Of a stretch of 63,732 bases of DNA, positions 1-10,684 are shown piece after piece; the first letter of the stretch is position 1; each line of letters begins with the position of its first letter. The notes beneath the pieces are model-generated. The model was not told where the DNA came from, did not search any database, and saw only the letters and a list, made by a program, of their open reading frames with translations. This DNA comes from Eggerthellaceae bacterium (GTDB lineage: Bacteria > Actinomycetota > Coriobacteriia > Coriobacteriales > Eggerthellaceae), in the NCBI GenBank assembly GCA_017431165.1, contig JAFRLO010000023.1, forward strand, positions 1 through 63,732. The letters run 5' to 3'. A program made the position numbers and the translations under genes.

Positions 1-1880
1 GGATGCGCCTTCTCGATTTCATCGAAAAGCACGACTGAGTATGGGCGCTGACGCACTGCCTTGGTCAACTGGCCGCCTTCATCGAATCCCACGTAGCCAG
101 GAGGCGAACCAACAAGGCGCGACACAGAATGCTTCTCCATGTATTCAGACATGTCAAGCGAGATAAGAGCATCCTCCGTATTGAAAAGAAACTCGGCGAG
201 AGCCTTGGAAAGCTCCGTTTTGCCAACGCCGGACGGACCGAGGAAAATGAACGAACCAGCAGGACGGCGGGGATCCTTCAAACCGCTGCGCGAGCGGCGG
301 ATAGCCTTCGATAGAGCGCTGACGGCTTCGGTCTGCCCCACGACACGCTCGTGCAGAACGCTTTCCATACGCAGGAGCTTTTCTGTTTCCGCTTCGGTCA
401 AGCTTGAAACAGGCACGCCTGTCGACATCGAAACGACATCGGCGATATCCTCGACCGTAACCTGCTGCACGCTCTGCTGGGCATTCTGCTCCCAGTCTTT
501 CTCAGCCTGTTCACGCTTTTCGCGCAAAGCAGCCTCTTCGTCCCGCAGTTTCGCAGCTTGCTCGAAATCCTGCGCAGCGATGGCTGCGTCTTTCTCTTTG
601 CGAAGGGTACGCAATGCTTCATCGAGTTCACGCACCTCTTTGGGCAGTGTCATATTACGGATTCGCATGCGAGCACCTGCCTCGTCAAGCAGATCAATCG
701 CTTTATCCGGCAGGAATCTGTCTTGGATGTATCGATTCGACAGCGATACCGCAGCCTGCAGCGCCTCATCGGAGAAATGCACCTGGTGATGCGCCTCATA
801 CTTGTCGCGCAGTCCTTCCATGATGCGAAGCGTTTGCTCCTCGTTCGGCTCGTTCACCGTAAGAGGTTGGAAACGGCGCTCGAGCGCAGAATCCTTCTCG
901 AGATGCTTGCGGTATTCCTCGAGAGTCGTCGCGCCGATAACCTGGATCTCGCCACGAGACAGCGGCGGCTTGAGAATAGCCGCAGCATCGATGGAGCCTT
1001 CAGCTGAGCCTGCACCAATCAACGTGTGCATCTCATCGATGAACAAGATGACATCGCCTGCTTCGATGACTTCCTTCAAGCAACGCTTGAGGCGGTCTTC
1101 GAACTCGCCGCGATACTTGCTGCCGGCGACCAAAGCGGAAACGTCAAGAGTGATCAAGCGCTTACCACGTAAGATATCAGGCACCTGATTAGAAACGATA
1201 AGCTGAGCAAGTCCTTCGATGACGGCAGTCTTGCCGACACCGGGCTCGCCAATGAGCAAAGGATTGTTCTTCTGACGGCGAGCAAGGATTTGCATGACAC
1301 GCTCTATCTCGCTCGCGCGGCCAATAACTGGGTCAAGCTTGCCATCACGCGCTTTCTGAGTGAGATCAGTGCCGTACTCCTTGAGCATGCTATCGGAATT
1401 AGAATCCCCACCAAATACGTTTTGGCCTGCATAGACGGGGCTTTGCCCAACGAGGTCGTTCATCGCGGCGCGAACATCATCGGTTGTCTTTCCCAAGCGC
1501 TTGAGGATCTCGATTGCCGTGCCCTCGCCTTCGCGTACGATACCGAGAAGCAAATGCTCAGTAGAAATGTAGCTCTGCCCCATCTGCATGGCCTCGCGCA
1601 ACGAGTTCTCTAACACGCGTTTTACGCGCGGCGTGAAATTCAGATGTCCAGACACATCTGTTGACTCATCGATACTGACGACTTGATGAATGGTTCTGAT
1701 CACATCGTCATAGTGAATCGACAGACGATCGAGCGCTTGCGCGGCCAAACCTTCCTTTTCCTGGATAAGGCCAAGGAGGATATGCTCGGTGCCCACATAA
1801 GGCTGATGAAGTGCACGTGCTTCATCTTGAGCAAGCACGAGCACCTTGCGCGCTTTGTCAGTAAATTTTTCGAATGCCAT
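1..1880 (-). CDS. clpC: ATP-dependent Clp protease ATP-binding subunit ClpC (5' part; 3' end outside window)
   Basis: About the first 626 residues of a class I Clp/Hsp100 AAA+ unfoldase, which feeds substrates to ClpP or disaggregates proteins in the cytoplasm. Two N-terminal Clp repeats are visible (ATG at 1880, starting [14 protein letters not shown]). They are followed by the first AAA+ module with Walker A GEPGVGKT and Walker B VILFIDE, a middle domain with a UVR-like stretch ([18 protein letters not shown]) typical of ClpC rather than ClpB, and the start of the second AAA+ module with Walker [10 protein letters not shown]. The frame is open to the window edge and the C-terminal part is missing. 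It has its own CIRCE-covered promoter just upstream. No ctsR, mcsA or mcsB lies next to it on the visible side. Family assignment is firm; ClpC versus ClpB rests on the UVR-like middle domain. Confidence 0.93.
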   Translation of the reverse strand, partial: MAFEKFTDKARKVLVLAQDEARALHQPYVGTEHILLGLIQEKEGLAAQALDRLSIHYDDVIRTIHQVVSIDESTDVSGHLNFTPRVKRVLENSLREAMQMGQSYISTEHLLLGIVREGEGTAIEILKRLGKTTDDVRAAMNDLVGQSPVYAGQNVFGGDSNSDSMLKEYGTDLTQKARDGKLDPVIGRASEIERVMQILARRQKNNPLLIGEPGVGKTAVIEGLAQLIVSNQVPDILRGKRLITLDVSALVAGSKYRGEFEDRLKRCLKEVIEAGDVILFIDEMHTLIGAGSAEGSIDAAAILKPPLSRGEIQVIGATTLEEYRKHLEKDSALERRFQPLTVNEPNEEQTLRIMEGLRDKYEAHHQVHFSDEALQAAVSLSNRYIQDRFLPDKAIDLLDEAGARMRIRNMTLPKEVRELDEALRTLRKEKDAAIAAQDFEQAAKLRDEEAALREKREQAEKDWEQNAQQSVQQVTVEDIADVVSMSTGVPVSSLTEAETEKLLRMESVLHERVVGQTEAVSALSKAIRRSRSGLKDPRRPAGSFIFLGPSGVGKTELSKALAEFLFNTEDALISLDMSEYMEKHSVSRLVGSPPGYVGFDEGGQLTKAVRQRPYSVVLFDEIEKAH

Positions 1881-1951
1881 TGTTCTCTCTTTCCTGCGAA
1901 GCAGCGAAAAACGCACACTGAAATCGCTGCTTATCCTATTGTTCGCAGCAT

Positions 1952-1981
1952 ATATTAGCACTCTTAACCTTCGAGTGCCAA
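1952..1981 (-). promoter_or_regulatory. clpC promoter (-35 TTGGCA, -10 TAATAT)
   Basis: On the minus strand TTGGCA (1981-1976) and TAATAT (1957-1952) are separated by 18 bases and fit a housekeeping sigma factor promoter. The hexamers are largely embedded in the CIRCE arms. Predicted from sequence only. Confidence 0.6.
1955..1981 (-). promoter_or_regulatory. CIRCE operator (HrcA binding site) of clpC
   Basis: TTAGCACTC, nine bases, then GAGTGCCAA. This matches the CIRCE consensus TTAGCACTC-N9-GAGTGCTAA at all but one position. It lies about 75 bp upstream of the clpC ATG and overlaps the promoter hexamers, so HrcA binding would block RNA polymerase. CIRCE normally controls groESL and dnaK operons; class I Clp genes of Gram-positives are more often under CtsR or HspR. 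Confidence 0.87.
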
Positions 1982-1996
1982 AAAGTCGTTGTACGG

Positions 1997-3385
1997 CTAT
2001 GCATTCAACAGAAAAGCTTTATAACCTTTGAATGCTTCGTAGATATCGGCCTTCGATGTGACCTCCCACGGAGCATGCATGCTCAAAACCGCAACGCCGC
2101 TGTCGATGACGTCCATGCCGTATTTTGCAGGGATGTACGCGATGGTGCCACCACCACCCGCATCGACCTTGCCTAACTCAGCCGTTTGGAAATGCACTTC
2201 TGCGTCATCCATGATGCTGCGAACTCGTGCGACGTATTCGGCACGTGCATCGTTGCTCCCGCTTTTCCCTCGCGCACCCGTATATTTATTGAAAACGAGG
2301 CCACGGCCTAGATAGGCTGCGTTCTTCGTCTCGAACACGTTGGCATACGAAGGATCGAAGCCTGCAGAAACATCTGACGAAAGCATGCTCGAGGCAGCTA
2401 AAGCGCGATGCACGTTCAGTGCACCGCCTTCGCCAGCAAGTTCCATGATCTCGGCAATGGTATCCTCGAAGAACAACGATGCCATTCCTGTTGCGCCAAC
2501 GCTTCCAATCTCCTCCTTGTCAACGAGGATGCACACAGTGGTCTTCTTCGGCGTTACAACTTCCAGCTGCGCCGCAAACGAAGTGTACGCACATACGCGA
2601 TCGTCCTGCCCATAGCCGATTACCATGCTTCGATCGAAGCCCAGATCGCGTGCTTCGCCTGCAGGGACGACTTCAAGCTCTGCCGAAAGGAAATCCTCTT
2701 CCTCGATACCATATTTCTCTTTGAGGATGGCAAGCACCTGCTCGCGAACAGGCTCTTTGCAATCGTCGGCAGCACCTGGAAGCGGCTGACCGCCTGCCAA
2801 CACATCAAGCGCCTCTCCCTCGACAACTTCCGAGCCCTTCTTTTCGAGCTGGGCTTTCCCTAAGTGGATGAGCAAGTCGGTCACGCAGAAGACCGGATCA
2901 TCTGCTTGATCTCCGATAGCGACTTGCACAACCGTCCCATCTTTCTTGGCGACGACGCCGTGAAGTGCAAGCGGGATGGTAACCCACTGATAATGCTTGA
3001 TGCCACCGTAATAATGCGTGTCAAGCAGCACGAGGCCATTGCTCTCATACAGGGGGTTCTGCTTCAAATCAAGGCGTGGCGAGTCTATATGCGCACCTAG
3101 GATGTTGAAGCCATTTACCATGGGCTCTTCTCCGATATGAACAAGCATGAGCGTCTTGCCATGCTTACTCGCCCACACCGCATCGCCCGACTGGAGCGAC
3201 TGCCCTTCCTCGATAGCCAGCTCGAGTGGCACATAACCGCACGATTCGGCAAGCGCCGTCATCGAGGCAACACATTCACGCTCCGTCTTGTTGAATGAGA
3301 TGAATGCCTTGTAATCATCGCAAAGACTATTGATTTTGCCCATGTCCTGTTCGGAATACGTTTTCCATGCGTTCGCACGTTCCAT
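1997..3385 (-). CDS. M18 family (aspartyl-type) aminopeptidase
   Basis: A 462-residue M18 metallo-aminopeptidase that removes N-terminal residues, often acidic ones, from peptides in the cytoplasm. Metal-ligand and catalytic motifs of the family are visible: [11 protein letters not shown] (zinc His and neighbouring Asp), a central VDKEEIGS (catalytic Glu pair), QDDRVCAY and a C-terminal SMHAPWEV with the last zinc His. Length fits the bacterial family (about 430-470). An AAAGGA-type ribosome binding site precedes the ATG. It lies 70 bp downstream of the phosphoesterase gene on the same strand and ends just before the clpC promoter, so it may share a transcript with the two upstream genes. Substrate preference cannot be read from sequence. 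Confidence 0.9.
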   Translation of the reverse strand: MERANAWKTYSEQDMGKINSLCDDYKAFISFNKTERECVASMTALAESCGYVPLELAIEEGQSLQSGDAVWASKHGKTLMLVHIGEEPMVNGFNILGAHIDSPRLDLKQNPLYESNGLVLLDTHYYGGIKHYQWVTIPLALHGVVAKKDGTVVQVAIGDQADDPVFCVTDLLIHLGKAQLEKKGSEVVEGEALDVLAGGQPLPGAADDCKEPVREQVLAILKEKYGIEEEDFLSAELEVVPAGEARDLGFDRSMVIGYGQDDRVCAYTSFAAQLEVVTPKKTTVCILVDKEEIGSVGATGMASLFFEDTIAEIMELAGEGGALNVHRALAASSMLSSDVSAGFDPSYANVFETKNAAYLGRGLVFNKYTGARGKSGSNDARAEYVARVRSIMDDAEVHFQTAELGKVDAGGGGTIAYIPAKYGMDVIDSGVAVLSMHAPWEVTSKADIYEAFKGYKAFLLNA

Positions 3386-3455
3386 GCCTTTTGTCCTTTC
3401 GAAAACGCTGTTCGTAAGCGATTAATCAATGGATGTCGAAGCCCATTATAGGGGT

Positions 3456-3980
3456 TTACCTACCCCATTCCATCACGATATCCCCGAGGAGCGTCTCAAC
3501 CCATACGCGAGAGATAACACCATCTTCGATATCGAGATGCGCCACGCTCCTTTGATAGCCACTGCGCGGGCGACTGGCCGATCCTGGACATAAAAGCAAA
3601 TCCGATGGCCTCGCCTCGACGCCGGTCACCAGTTTGGGGGCGTGCGTATGCCCATGAATGCGCACATGGGGAATGGGCATGCCAGCATGCAATGCGCTCC
3701 GCGATCCCAATCCGAGGCGAACATCCTGCGGATAATGCGCTACGCAAAAGCGCACACCTTCGATGGTCGGCCGGATAATACGCCCAACAGCTTCGCCGTA
3801 TTCGTCGAAATCGTTGTTTCCTAAAACAGCATATACAGGTGCTAGAGTTTCAAGTTCGCGGAGAATCGCAGGATCCCCGATATCGCCTGCGTGAATGATA
3901 TAGTCGCTATCCGCCATGGCAGCGTAAGCGGCATCGGCCAGACGGCCATGCGTATCGGAAATCACACCTACTCTGGTCAT
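3456..3980 (-). CDS. YfcE/MJ0936-type metallophosphoesterase
   Basis: A compact calcineurin-like phosphoesterase of about 174 residues. It carries the metal-binding series GVISDTHG near the start, HAGDIGD, LGNNDFD, a central AHYP and a C-terminal HGHTHAP. These are the Asp/His/Asn ligands of a two-metal site. Relatives hydrolyse phosphodiesters; the substrate here is unknown. An in-frame ATG 45 bases further upstream exists, but the ATG at 3980 is preferred because SDTHG then sits at the usual distance from the N-terminus. It is 57 bp downstream of the nicotinamidase-like gene and probably in the same operon. Confidence 0.85.
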   Translation of the reverse strand: MTRVGVISDTHGRLADAAYAAMADSDYIIHAGDIGDPAILRELETLAPVYAVLGNNDFDEYGEAVGRIIRPTIEGVRFCVAHYPQDVRLGLGSRSALHAGMPIPHVRIHGHTHAPKLVTGVEARPSDLLLCPGSASRPRSGYQRSVAHLDIEDGVISRVWVETLLGDIVMEWGR

Positions 3981-4037
3981 AGTCCATCTTCCATAGCCGC
4001 ACGCGTTATCGTGCAGCAGTTGCAAACGGATGAAACC

Positions 4038-4598
4038 CTATCGATTGATAACCTTGATCTGCAAGCTCTCCATAACATCGAGCGCAGCCTCGTTCGCCTT
4101 TGGATCATTCGATGCGGTGCAAAGAGCATCTACGATGACGGGTACCTCTGGACAGGCTGTTTTCGCAATAACGCATTCGGAAATCACGCAAATGTTTGAA
4201 AGGAGGCCGACCAATTCAATACACTCGAACGGTATCTTGTCCATATCGTCTGCAAGCTTATTGACCTCACGCAGCCAATCGAACAGCTCAGACGAGCCGA
4301 AGGTTCCTTTAAAAAACAATTTGTCGACGTTTTCGCGGAACAAATGCTGAATCGATTCGTCAAGCTTTTGGCCCTCTGACCCTTTAATGCAATGGGGAAT
4401 GGGCAGATTTCGGCCTTCTTGCGTTTCGAGATAACCTGCCCCGTGAGTATCGATCGTGTAAACGATTTTGTCGCCACGATCCTGGTACTCCATGATCTTC
4501 GCGGCGATTCGCTCACGCAACGGCAGCGCCCCGGAAAACCCAAGAGCTCCATCGACGAAATCCTTTTGAAAATCAACAACGATCAGCAAGCGTTTCAT
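4038..4598 (-). CDS. Nicotinamidase-like cysteine hydrolase (isochorismatase family)
   Basis: A 186-residue isochorismatase-fold hydrolase. The catalytic triad is recognisable: Asp9 in VVDFQKDF, a Lys in FFKGTFGS, and the nucleophilic Cys in LSNICVIS. The metal-site region DTH followed by PHCIKGSEG resembles nicotinamidases (PncA), which convert nicotinamide to nicotinate plus ammonia in NAD salvage. The longer frame to 4697 is rejected because the ATG at 4598 follows a purine-rich ribosome binding site and gives the normal family N-terminus. It is divergent from amtB, across the region holding the putative nitrogen boxes. Nicotinamidase is likely; another amidase of the fold is possible. Confidence 0.78.
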   Translation of the reverse strand: MKRLLIVVDFQKDFVDGALGFSGALPLRERIAAKIMEYQDRGDKIVYTIDTHGAGYLETQEGRNLPIPHCIKGSEGQKLDESIQHLFRENVDKLFFKGTFGSSELFDWLREVNKLADDMDKIPFECIELVGLLSNICVISECVIAKTACPEVPVIVDALCTASNDPKANEAALDVMESLQIKVINR

Positions 4599-4745
4599 GG
4601 TTCTTCTTTCTCTCGCATCGCTTTGTTCTGATTTCCTCACAAACGATAGGGCGAAGCATAGCACTTTTGTACAGCGTATGCATCTGGTATTTGCCACACA
4701 TGAAGTACATGTGCTGAACAGATGCCGAGAGATTGTTGCAACCCC

Positions 4746-4811
4746 GTTACATGATAGTTAAGACCGCATTAACCCGATGAGCGTGAAACGAACTCGCAAC
4801 CTATCCGTTCG
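4746..4811 (+). promoter_or_regulatory. GlnR-like repeats upstream of amtB
   Basis: Two clusters of 5-mers at exact 11-bp spacing. The first is GTTAC (4746), GTTAA (4757), ATTAA (4768). The second is GAAAC (4785), GCAAC (4796), GTTCG (4807). This follows the actinobacterial GlnR box pattern gTnAC-N6-GaAAC. They lie 60-125 bp upstream of the preferred amtB start. No glnR gene is in the window, so the regulator is inferred. Confidence 0.5.
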
Positions 4812-4820
4812 AAAATCAAT

Positions 4821-4837
4821 GACGTTTTTAAAACGTC
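4821..4837. repeat. 17-bp palindrome in the amtB leader region
   Basis: GACGTTTT-T-AAAACGTC, a perfect inverted repeat with a single central base, 34 bp before the preferred amtB start. Too AT-rich and short to be a strong terminator; it could be an operator or part of the core promoter. Confidence 0.4.
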
Positions 4838-4870
4838 GGCAGTTTTGTGATGAAAGGTAGGGTGATTCCC

Positions 4871-6145
4871 GTGTACGACACAGGATCGACGGCGTTCATG
4901 ATCGTCTGCACGATGCTCGTGCTGCTCATGACGCCGGGTCTCGCATTCTTCTATGGTGGTTTGTCGAGACGCAAGAACGTCATCAACACCATGATCATGG
5001 TTCTAAGCATCATCGCCGTTGTGGGCGTGATGTGGATTGTCTGCGGCTGGTCGTTCGCCTATGGAGGTGACGGCTCATTCTCGTTCTTCGGCGGGTTCGA
5101 TCAGCTCGGTTGCCTTCCAGCCGTAAATGACATGCTCTCTGATGCAGCAAACGTTCCTGAAGGTGCAACCTATCCGGGAATCATCGATATTGGGTTCCAA
5201 ATGGCGTTCTGCATGATTACCTGTGCCATCATTACGGGTGCAGTCGCCGGCCGTATGAAATACGGGGCGATGCTCCTCTTCATCGCTTTATGGGTGCCGC
5301 TTGTCTACTCGCCGCTTGCCCATATGGTATGGGGAGGCGAAGGCTCCCTCATCGGCGATGTGATCGGTGCACTTGACTTCGCGGGTGGCGATGTCGTTCA
5401 CATCAGCTCGGGCGTAACGGGCCTCGTGCTCTGCATACTGCTCGGAGGACGTCGCGGTTTCGGCCTCATGAGCTACCGTGCGCATAACGTCCCCTTCGTT
5501 GCCCTCGGTGCAGCTCTTTTATGGTTTGGCTGGTTCGGCTTCAATGCCGGCTCGCAATTCGCAGCTGATGGTACCGCCGCACTTGCCCTGCTCAACACCA
5601 TCGCAGCTTCTGCAGCTGGTATGTTCTCGTGGATTTGCGTAGAACGTGTGCGCGTGCGCAAACCAACTCTTGTCGGCGCCTGCACGGGCCTTGTCGCCGG
5701 CCTCGTCGGCATCACGCCCGCTGCCGGCTTCGTTGAGCCATGGGCGGCGATCGTCATCGGCCTCGTAACCGCACCCTGTTGCTTCTTCGCCATTAGCGTT
5801 GCGAAACGCAAAATCGGTTATGATGACGCACTTGATGCGTTCGGCTGTCATTCGGTCGGCGGCGTTGTAGGTGGTCTGCTCACTGGCATCTTCTGCGTTC
5901 CCGAGCTTTCGTGGACCGATTTCGGCGGATTATTGTATACAGGCGATCCGTCGCTTCTCGTCAGCCAATTCTTGGGCATCCTCGTAACGCTTGCATTCGT
6001 CATCGTCCTCGGTCTGGTCATCGGTCTCGTTGTGAAGGCGATCTATACCGGCTCTTTGCGCGTGAGCGAAGCCGATGAGGCGCGCGGCCTCGATGTTGCC
6101 GCACATGGCGAAAGCGCCTATCCGGCGTACCTTGGACTCGACTAA
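4871..6145 (+). CDS. amtB: Ammonium transporter
   Basis: A 424-residue Amt/Rh family ammonium channel with about 11 hydrophobic helices. The N-terminal DTGSTAF and LLMTPGLAFFYGG signature is present. The two pore histidines can be placed in GDVVHISSGVTG and in GCHSVGGVVGG. It moves ammonium across the cytoplasmic membrane and is normally gated by a PII protein, here encoded directly downstream. I prefer the GTG at 4871, which follows AAAGGTAGG at good spacing; GTG 4847 and ATG 4850 are in-frame alternatives. Upstream GlnR-like repeats suggest nitrogen control. The gap to glnB is 44 bp, so the two are probably one operon. Confidence 0.95.
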   Translation: MYDTGSTAFMIVCTMLVLLMTPGLAFFYGGLSRRKNVINTMIMVLSIIAVVGVMWIVCGWSFAYGGDGSFSFFGGFDQLGCLPAVNDMLSDAANVPEGATYPGIIDIGFQMAFCMITCAIITGAVAGRMKYGAMLLFIALWVPLVYSPLAHMVWGGEGSLIGDVIGALDFAGGDVVHISSGVTGLVLCILLGGRRGFGLMSYRAHNVPFVALGAALLWFGWFGFNAGSQFAADGTAALALLNTIAASAAGMFSWICVERVRVRKPTLVGACTGLVAGLVGITPAAGFVEPWAAIVIGLVTAPCCFFAISVAKRKIGYDDALDAFGCHSVGGVVGGLLTGIFCVPELSWTDFGGLLYTGDPSLLVSQFLGILVTLAFVIVLGLVIGLVVKAIYTGSLRVSEADEARGLDVAAHGESAYPAYLGLD

Positions 6146-6189
6146 AACTTGGATTGTCACAACATAGCGATGCGTTGTAAGGAGTATGT

Positions 6190-6528
6190 ATGAAAAGAAT
6201 AAGCGCCATCGTGCGCCCCGAGAAACTCGAACCATTGAAAGAAGCTCTGTTTGCCGCAAGCATATCCGGCATGACCATCACCCAAGTGATGGGCTGCGGT
6301 AACCAACATGGCTGGTCGGAATACTTCCGCGGTACCGAGGTGCTGTTGAACATGATTCCTAAGGTGAAATTCGAACTCATCGTTACTGATGAAACCGTTG
6401 ACGGAATCGTTGAGCTCATCTGCAAGACCGCGGCAACGGGCGAGGTCGGAGACGGCAAGATATTCATCAGTCCCGTCGAGGAAGTCGTGCGCATCCGCAC
6501 GCGCGAACACGGCGAAGCTGCGATTTAA
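6190..6528 (+). CDS. glnB: Nitrogen regulatory protein PII (GlnB/GlnK)
   Basis: A 112-residue PII protein, a trimeric sensor of 2-oxoglutarate and ATP/ADP that binds AmtB and other nitrogen targets. Conserved features are visible: KVKFELIV after the T-loop, a B-loop TGEVGDGKIF and the C-terminal RIRT. Gln39 and Gly37 in the T-loop base are kept. The T-loop apex is altered: the residue aligned with Tyr51, the uridylylation site of proteobacterial PII and the adenylylation site of actinomycete GlnK, is Val51, and position 46 is Phe. Covalent control at Tyr51 is therefore impossible. The AAGGAG site is well placed before the ATG. Pairing with amtB suggests a GlnK role. Confidence 0.95.
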   Translation: MKRISAIVRPEKLEPLKEALFAASISGMTITQVMGCGNQHGWSEYFRGTEVLLNMIPKVKFELIVTDETVDGIVELICKTAATGEVGDGKIFISPVEEVVRIRTREHGEAAI

Positions 6529-6574
6529 AGACAACGACCTGTGTATAAACGGACCTCCATACGATAAGGAGCAC

Positions 6575-8743
6575 ATGAGCATCAGGTTCAACATCGCACG
6601 ATTAGCAGGCGCGGGAGCCGCATGGGCGCTCAAGAACGTTTTTAGGCGCCCTGCGGGAAATTTCCCTGGCAAAATCGGCTTGTACGTCGATCCCATGTTG
6701 ATCGCCGATTTACGAGAGCGCCTTCGCGAGGGTTCGATTGTCATCGTTGGAACGAACGGCAAGACAACCGTTTCGAATCTTTTAGCCGATGCGCTCGAAG
6801 CAGATGGCAAGACGGTCGTCTGCAACCGAACCGGTGCGAATCTCGATTCGGGAATCGCTACAGCGCTCTTGCGAACCAAAGGCGCTGACTGGGGTGTACT
6901 CGAGTGCGACGAGTTATGGCTTGCGCACGTGCTTCCGCAGCTTCTGCCTGATTTCGTCGTGCTGTTGAATCTCTTCCGCGACCAGCTCGACCGCTCAGGC
7001 GAAATCGACCATGTGCAGGGCTCGATTGTGCAGGCACTTCAATCGAGCCCCAAAACAACGCTGATCTACAACGCTGATGACCCTCTGTGCCAAGCAGTTG
7101 CCAATGCCGTTGAGAACGCATGCATCCCGTTCGGCATCGAGCAGGATCTAAAACTCGAGCAAAATACCGTAGCAGACGCGAGCATGTGCCAGCAGTGCGA
7201 CTCGATACTCGAATACGAATGGTATCAATACGGACAGCTAGGATCGTATAGGTGCCCTTCGTGCGGATTCCACCGTATGCACCCGGTTTTCGCTGCGAAC
7301 AACCTTGTTTGGTCAACAGAGGGAATCTCGCTTGCCGTGCAATACGGGGATGAGCAAACTCGGATCACTGCCCCGTTCACGGGAACTTACATGGCGTATA
7401 ACGTGCTTGCCGTATGCGCGGCAACCGCATGCACAGGAACCCCGATTGCTCGTGTCAATGAAGCGCTACTTGCGTTCGACCCACACAATGGACGCTTGCA
7501 ACATTATCGGATTGACGAACGAACTGTTCTTTTGAATCTCGCGAAGAATCCGACCGGATTCAATCAGAACCTCCGGATCATCTTAGAGACGCCCGGCCCG
7601 AAAGCAGTGGCATTCTTCATCAATGATAAAGAGGCTGACGGTCACGATGTATCGTGGCTGTGGGACATTGATTTTCAAGAACTTGCGCAGGAAGACGAAT
7701 TGGTTGCGTTTGCTGGCGGCATACGTTCCCACGATATGCAGGTACGCCTGAAATACGCCGGCATCACAGCTCAGCTGGTCGACGATGCAAAAGATTTCCT
7801 CGCAAAAGCCCAAGCTGTTTCACCGAACGCAAGCTTCTTCCTCATCGCAAATTACACGGCGCTTCCCCATGTGAAAGAACAACTCGACAAACTCGCGCAT
7901 CTTCCCAAACCGGCATCGGCGTCTTTCGCCGAAGGGTATATGGAAGACAACGCTGAGCAAAACGGCAAAACAAGAATGCACGGCGCGAAGCTCACCATCG
8001 TTCACATGTACCCTGAACTATTGAACCTCTATGGCGATGGTGGCAACGTCATCGTACTCGAAAGACGGGCACGTGCGCGCGGAATCGAAGTGGATATAGT
8101 TCGTGTTGAACATGGGCAGAAGGCAGATCTCACAACCGCCGATATCGTATTCCTTGGAGGAGGTCCCGACCGAGAGCAGCATCTCGCGTCCATAGATCTT
8201 CTCGCTCAGACTGAGGATTTTCGCCGCTATGTGGAAGATGACGGGGTTCTGCTCGCCATTTGCGGAGGCTATCAAATGCTTGGACAAGAGTGGTTGCTCG
8301 GCGACGAAAGGGTCCCTGGGTTAGGGCTTGCAAACATCGTAACCAAACGTGCAGAAGGTGGATCGCACAACCGCCTCGTCGGCAACATCGCGCTGAATAG
8401 CCCTCTGGCAAGCTTACCGGTCATCGGTTACGAGAACCACGCGGGACGAACTTTCTTGGGAGACGGCTGCGAAGCATTCGGCGCAGTCATCGGACATCAC
8501 GGCAAGGGCAATAACGATAAAGATGCAGCTGATGGCGTGCGTTTCCGTAATATCGTAGGTACGTATCTGCATGGGCCTTTGCTTGCGAAGAACCCGGAAA
8601 TAGCCGATTGGTTGATCGAACGCGCGCTAGAACGTAAGGCCGTAAAGGCTGGACTTTCGACGCAAACTCTGCCACCACTCGATGATTCGATCGAACGAGC
8701 GGCTAACGCCTTTATGTGCACCATGCTGAACGTGCACGTTTAA
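6575..8743 (+). CDS. Lipid II isoglutaminyl synthase, fused MurT-GatD
   Basis: A single 722-residue protein combining both subunits of the enzyme that amidates D-Glu of lipid II to D-isoglutamine. Residues 1 to about 465 are MurT-like. They hold a Mur-ligase P-loop VGTNGKTT (about residue 60), a four-Cys zinc ribbon (MCQQC and YRCPSC) inserted in the ligase domain, and the C-terminal MurT domain. From about residue 470 (GAKLTIVHMYPELLNLYGD) a GatD class I glutaminase follows, with nucleophile Cys563 in ICGGYQ and His666 in YLHGP. In the organisms where the enzyme was characterised, murT and gatD are separate adjacent genes. The ATG at 6575 follows AAGGA; the longer frame overlaps glnB and is rejected. 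The gene lies 46 bp after glnB. Confidence 0.9.
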   Translation: MSIRFNIARLAGAGAAWALKNVFRRPAGNFPGKIGLYVDPMLIADLRERLREGSIVIVGTNGKTTVSNLLADALEADGKTVVCNRTGANLDSGIATALLRTKGADWGVLECDELWLAHVLPQLLPDFVVLLNLFRDQLDRSGEIDHVQGSIVQALQSSPKTTLIYNADDPLCQAVANAVENACIPFGIEQDLKLEQNTVADASMCQQCDSILEYEWYQYGQLGSYRCPSCGFHRMHPVFAANNLVWSTEGISLAVQYGDEQTRITAPFTGTYMAYNVLAVCAATACTGTPIARVNEALLAFDPHNGRLQHYRIDERTVLLNLAKNPTGFNQNLRIILETPGPKAVAFFINDKEADGHDVSWLWDIDFQELAQEDELVAFAGGIRSHDMQVRLKYAGITAQLVDDAKDFLAKAQAVSPNASFFLIANYTALPHVKEQLDKLAHLPKPASASFAEGYMEDNAEQNGKTRMHGAKLTIVHMYPELLNLYGDGGNVIVLERRARARGIEVDIVRVEHGQKADLTTADIVFLGGGPDREQHLASIDLLAQTEDFRRYVEDDGVLLAICGGYQMLGQEWLLGDERVPGLGLANIVTKRAEGGSHNRLVGNIALNSPLASLPVIGYENHAGRTFLGDGCEAFGAVIGHHGKGNNDKDAADGVRFRNIVGTYLHGPLLAKNPEIADWLIERALERKAVKAGLSTQTLPPLDDSIERAANAFMCTMLNVHV

Positions 8744-8746
8744 CGG

Positions 8747-10606
<1,860 letters not shown>

Positions 10607-10684
10607 ATAAAACTCCATTCTGATACGTTTATCTGCATAAACGCACGCCAACGCGTTCAAAACCCTCTTTCGGATGCTTCTACG

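Noticed and set aside
139..789. A 216-codon Ser/Arg-rich open frame on the plus strand
   Set aside because: Antisense to clpC. Composition is that of a reverse-strand shadow.
3451..3466. Short GGGGT/ACCCC hairpin at the phosphoesterase stop
   Set aside because: Five-base stem overlapping the stop codon with no T-tract; likely chance.
10607..10684. Possible glmS ribozyme or riboswitch before glmS
   Set aside because: Only 78 bases separate carB from glmS and none of the ribozyme core is visible.
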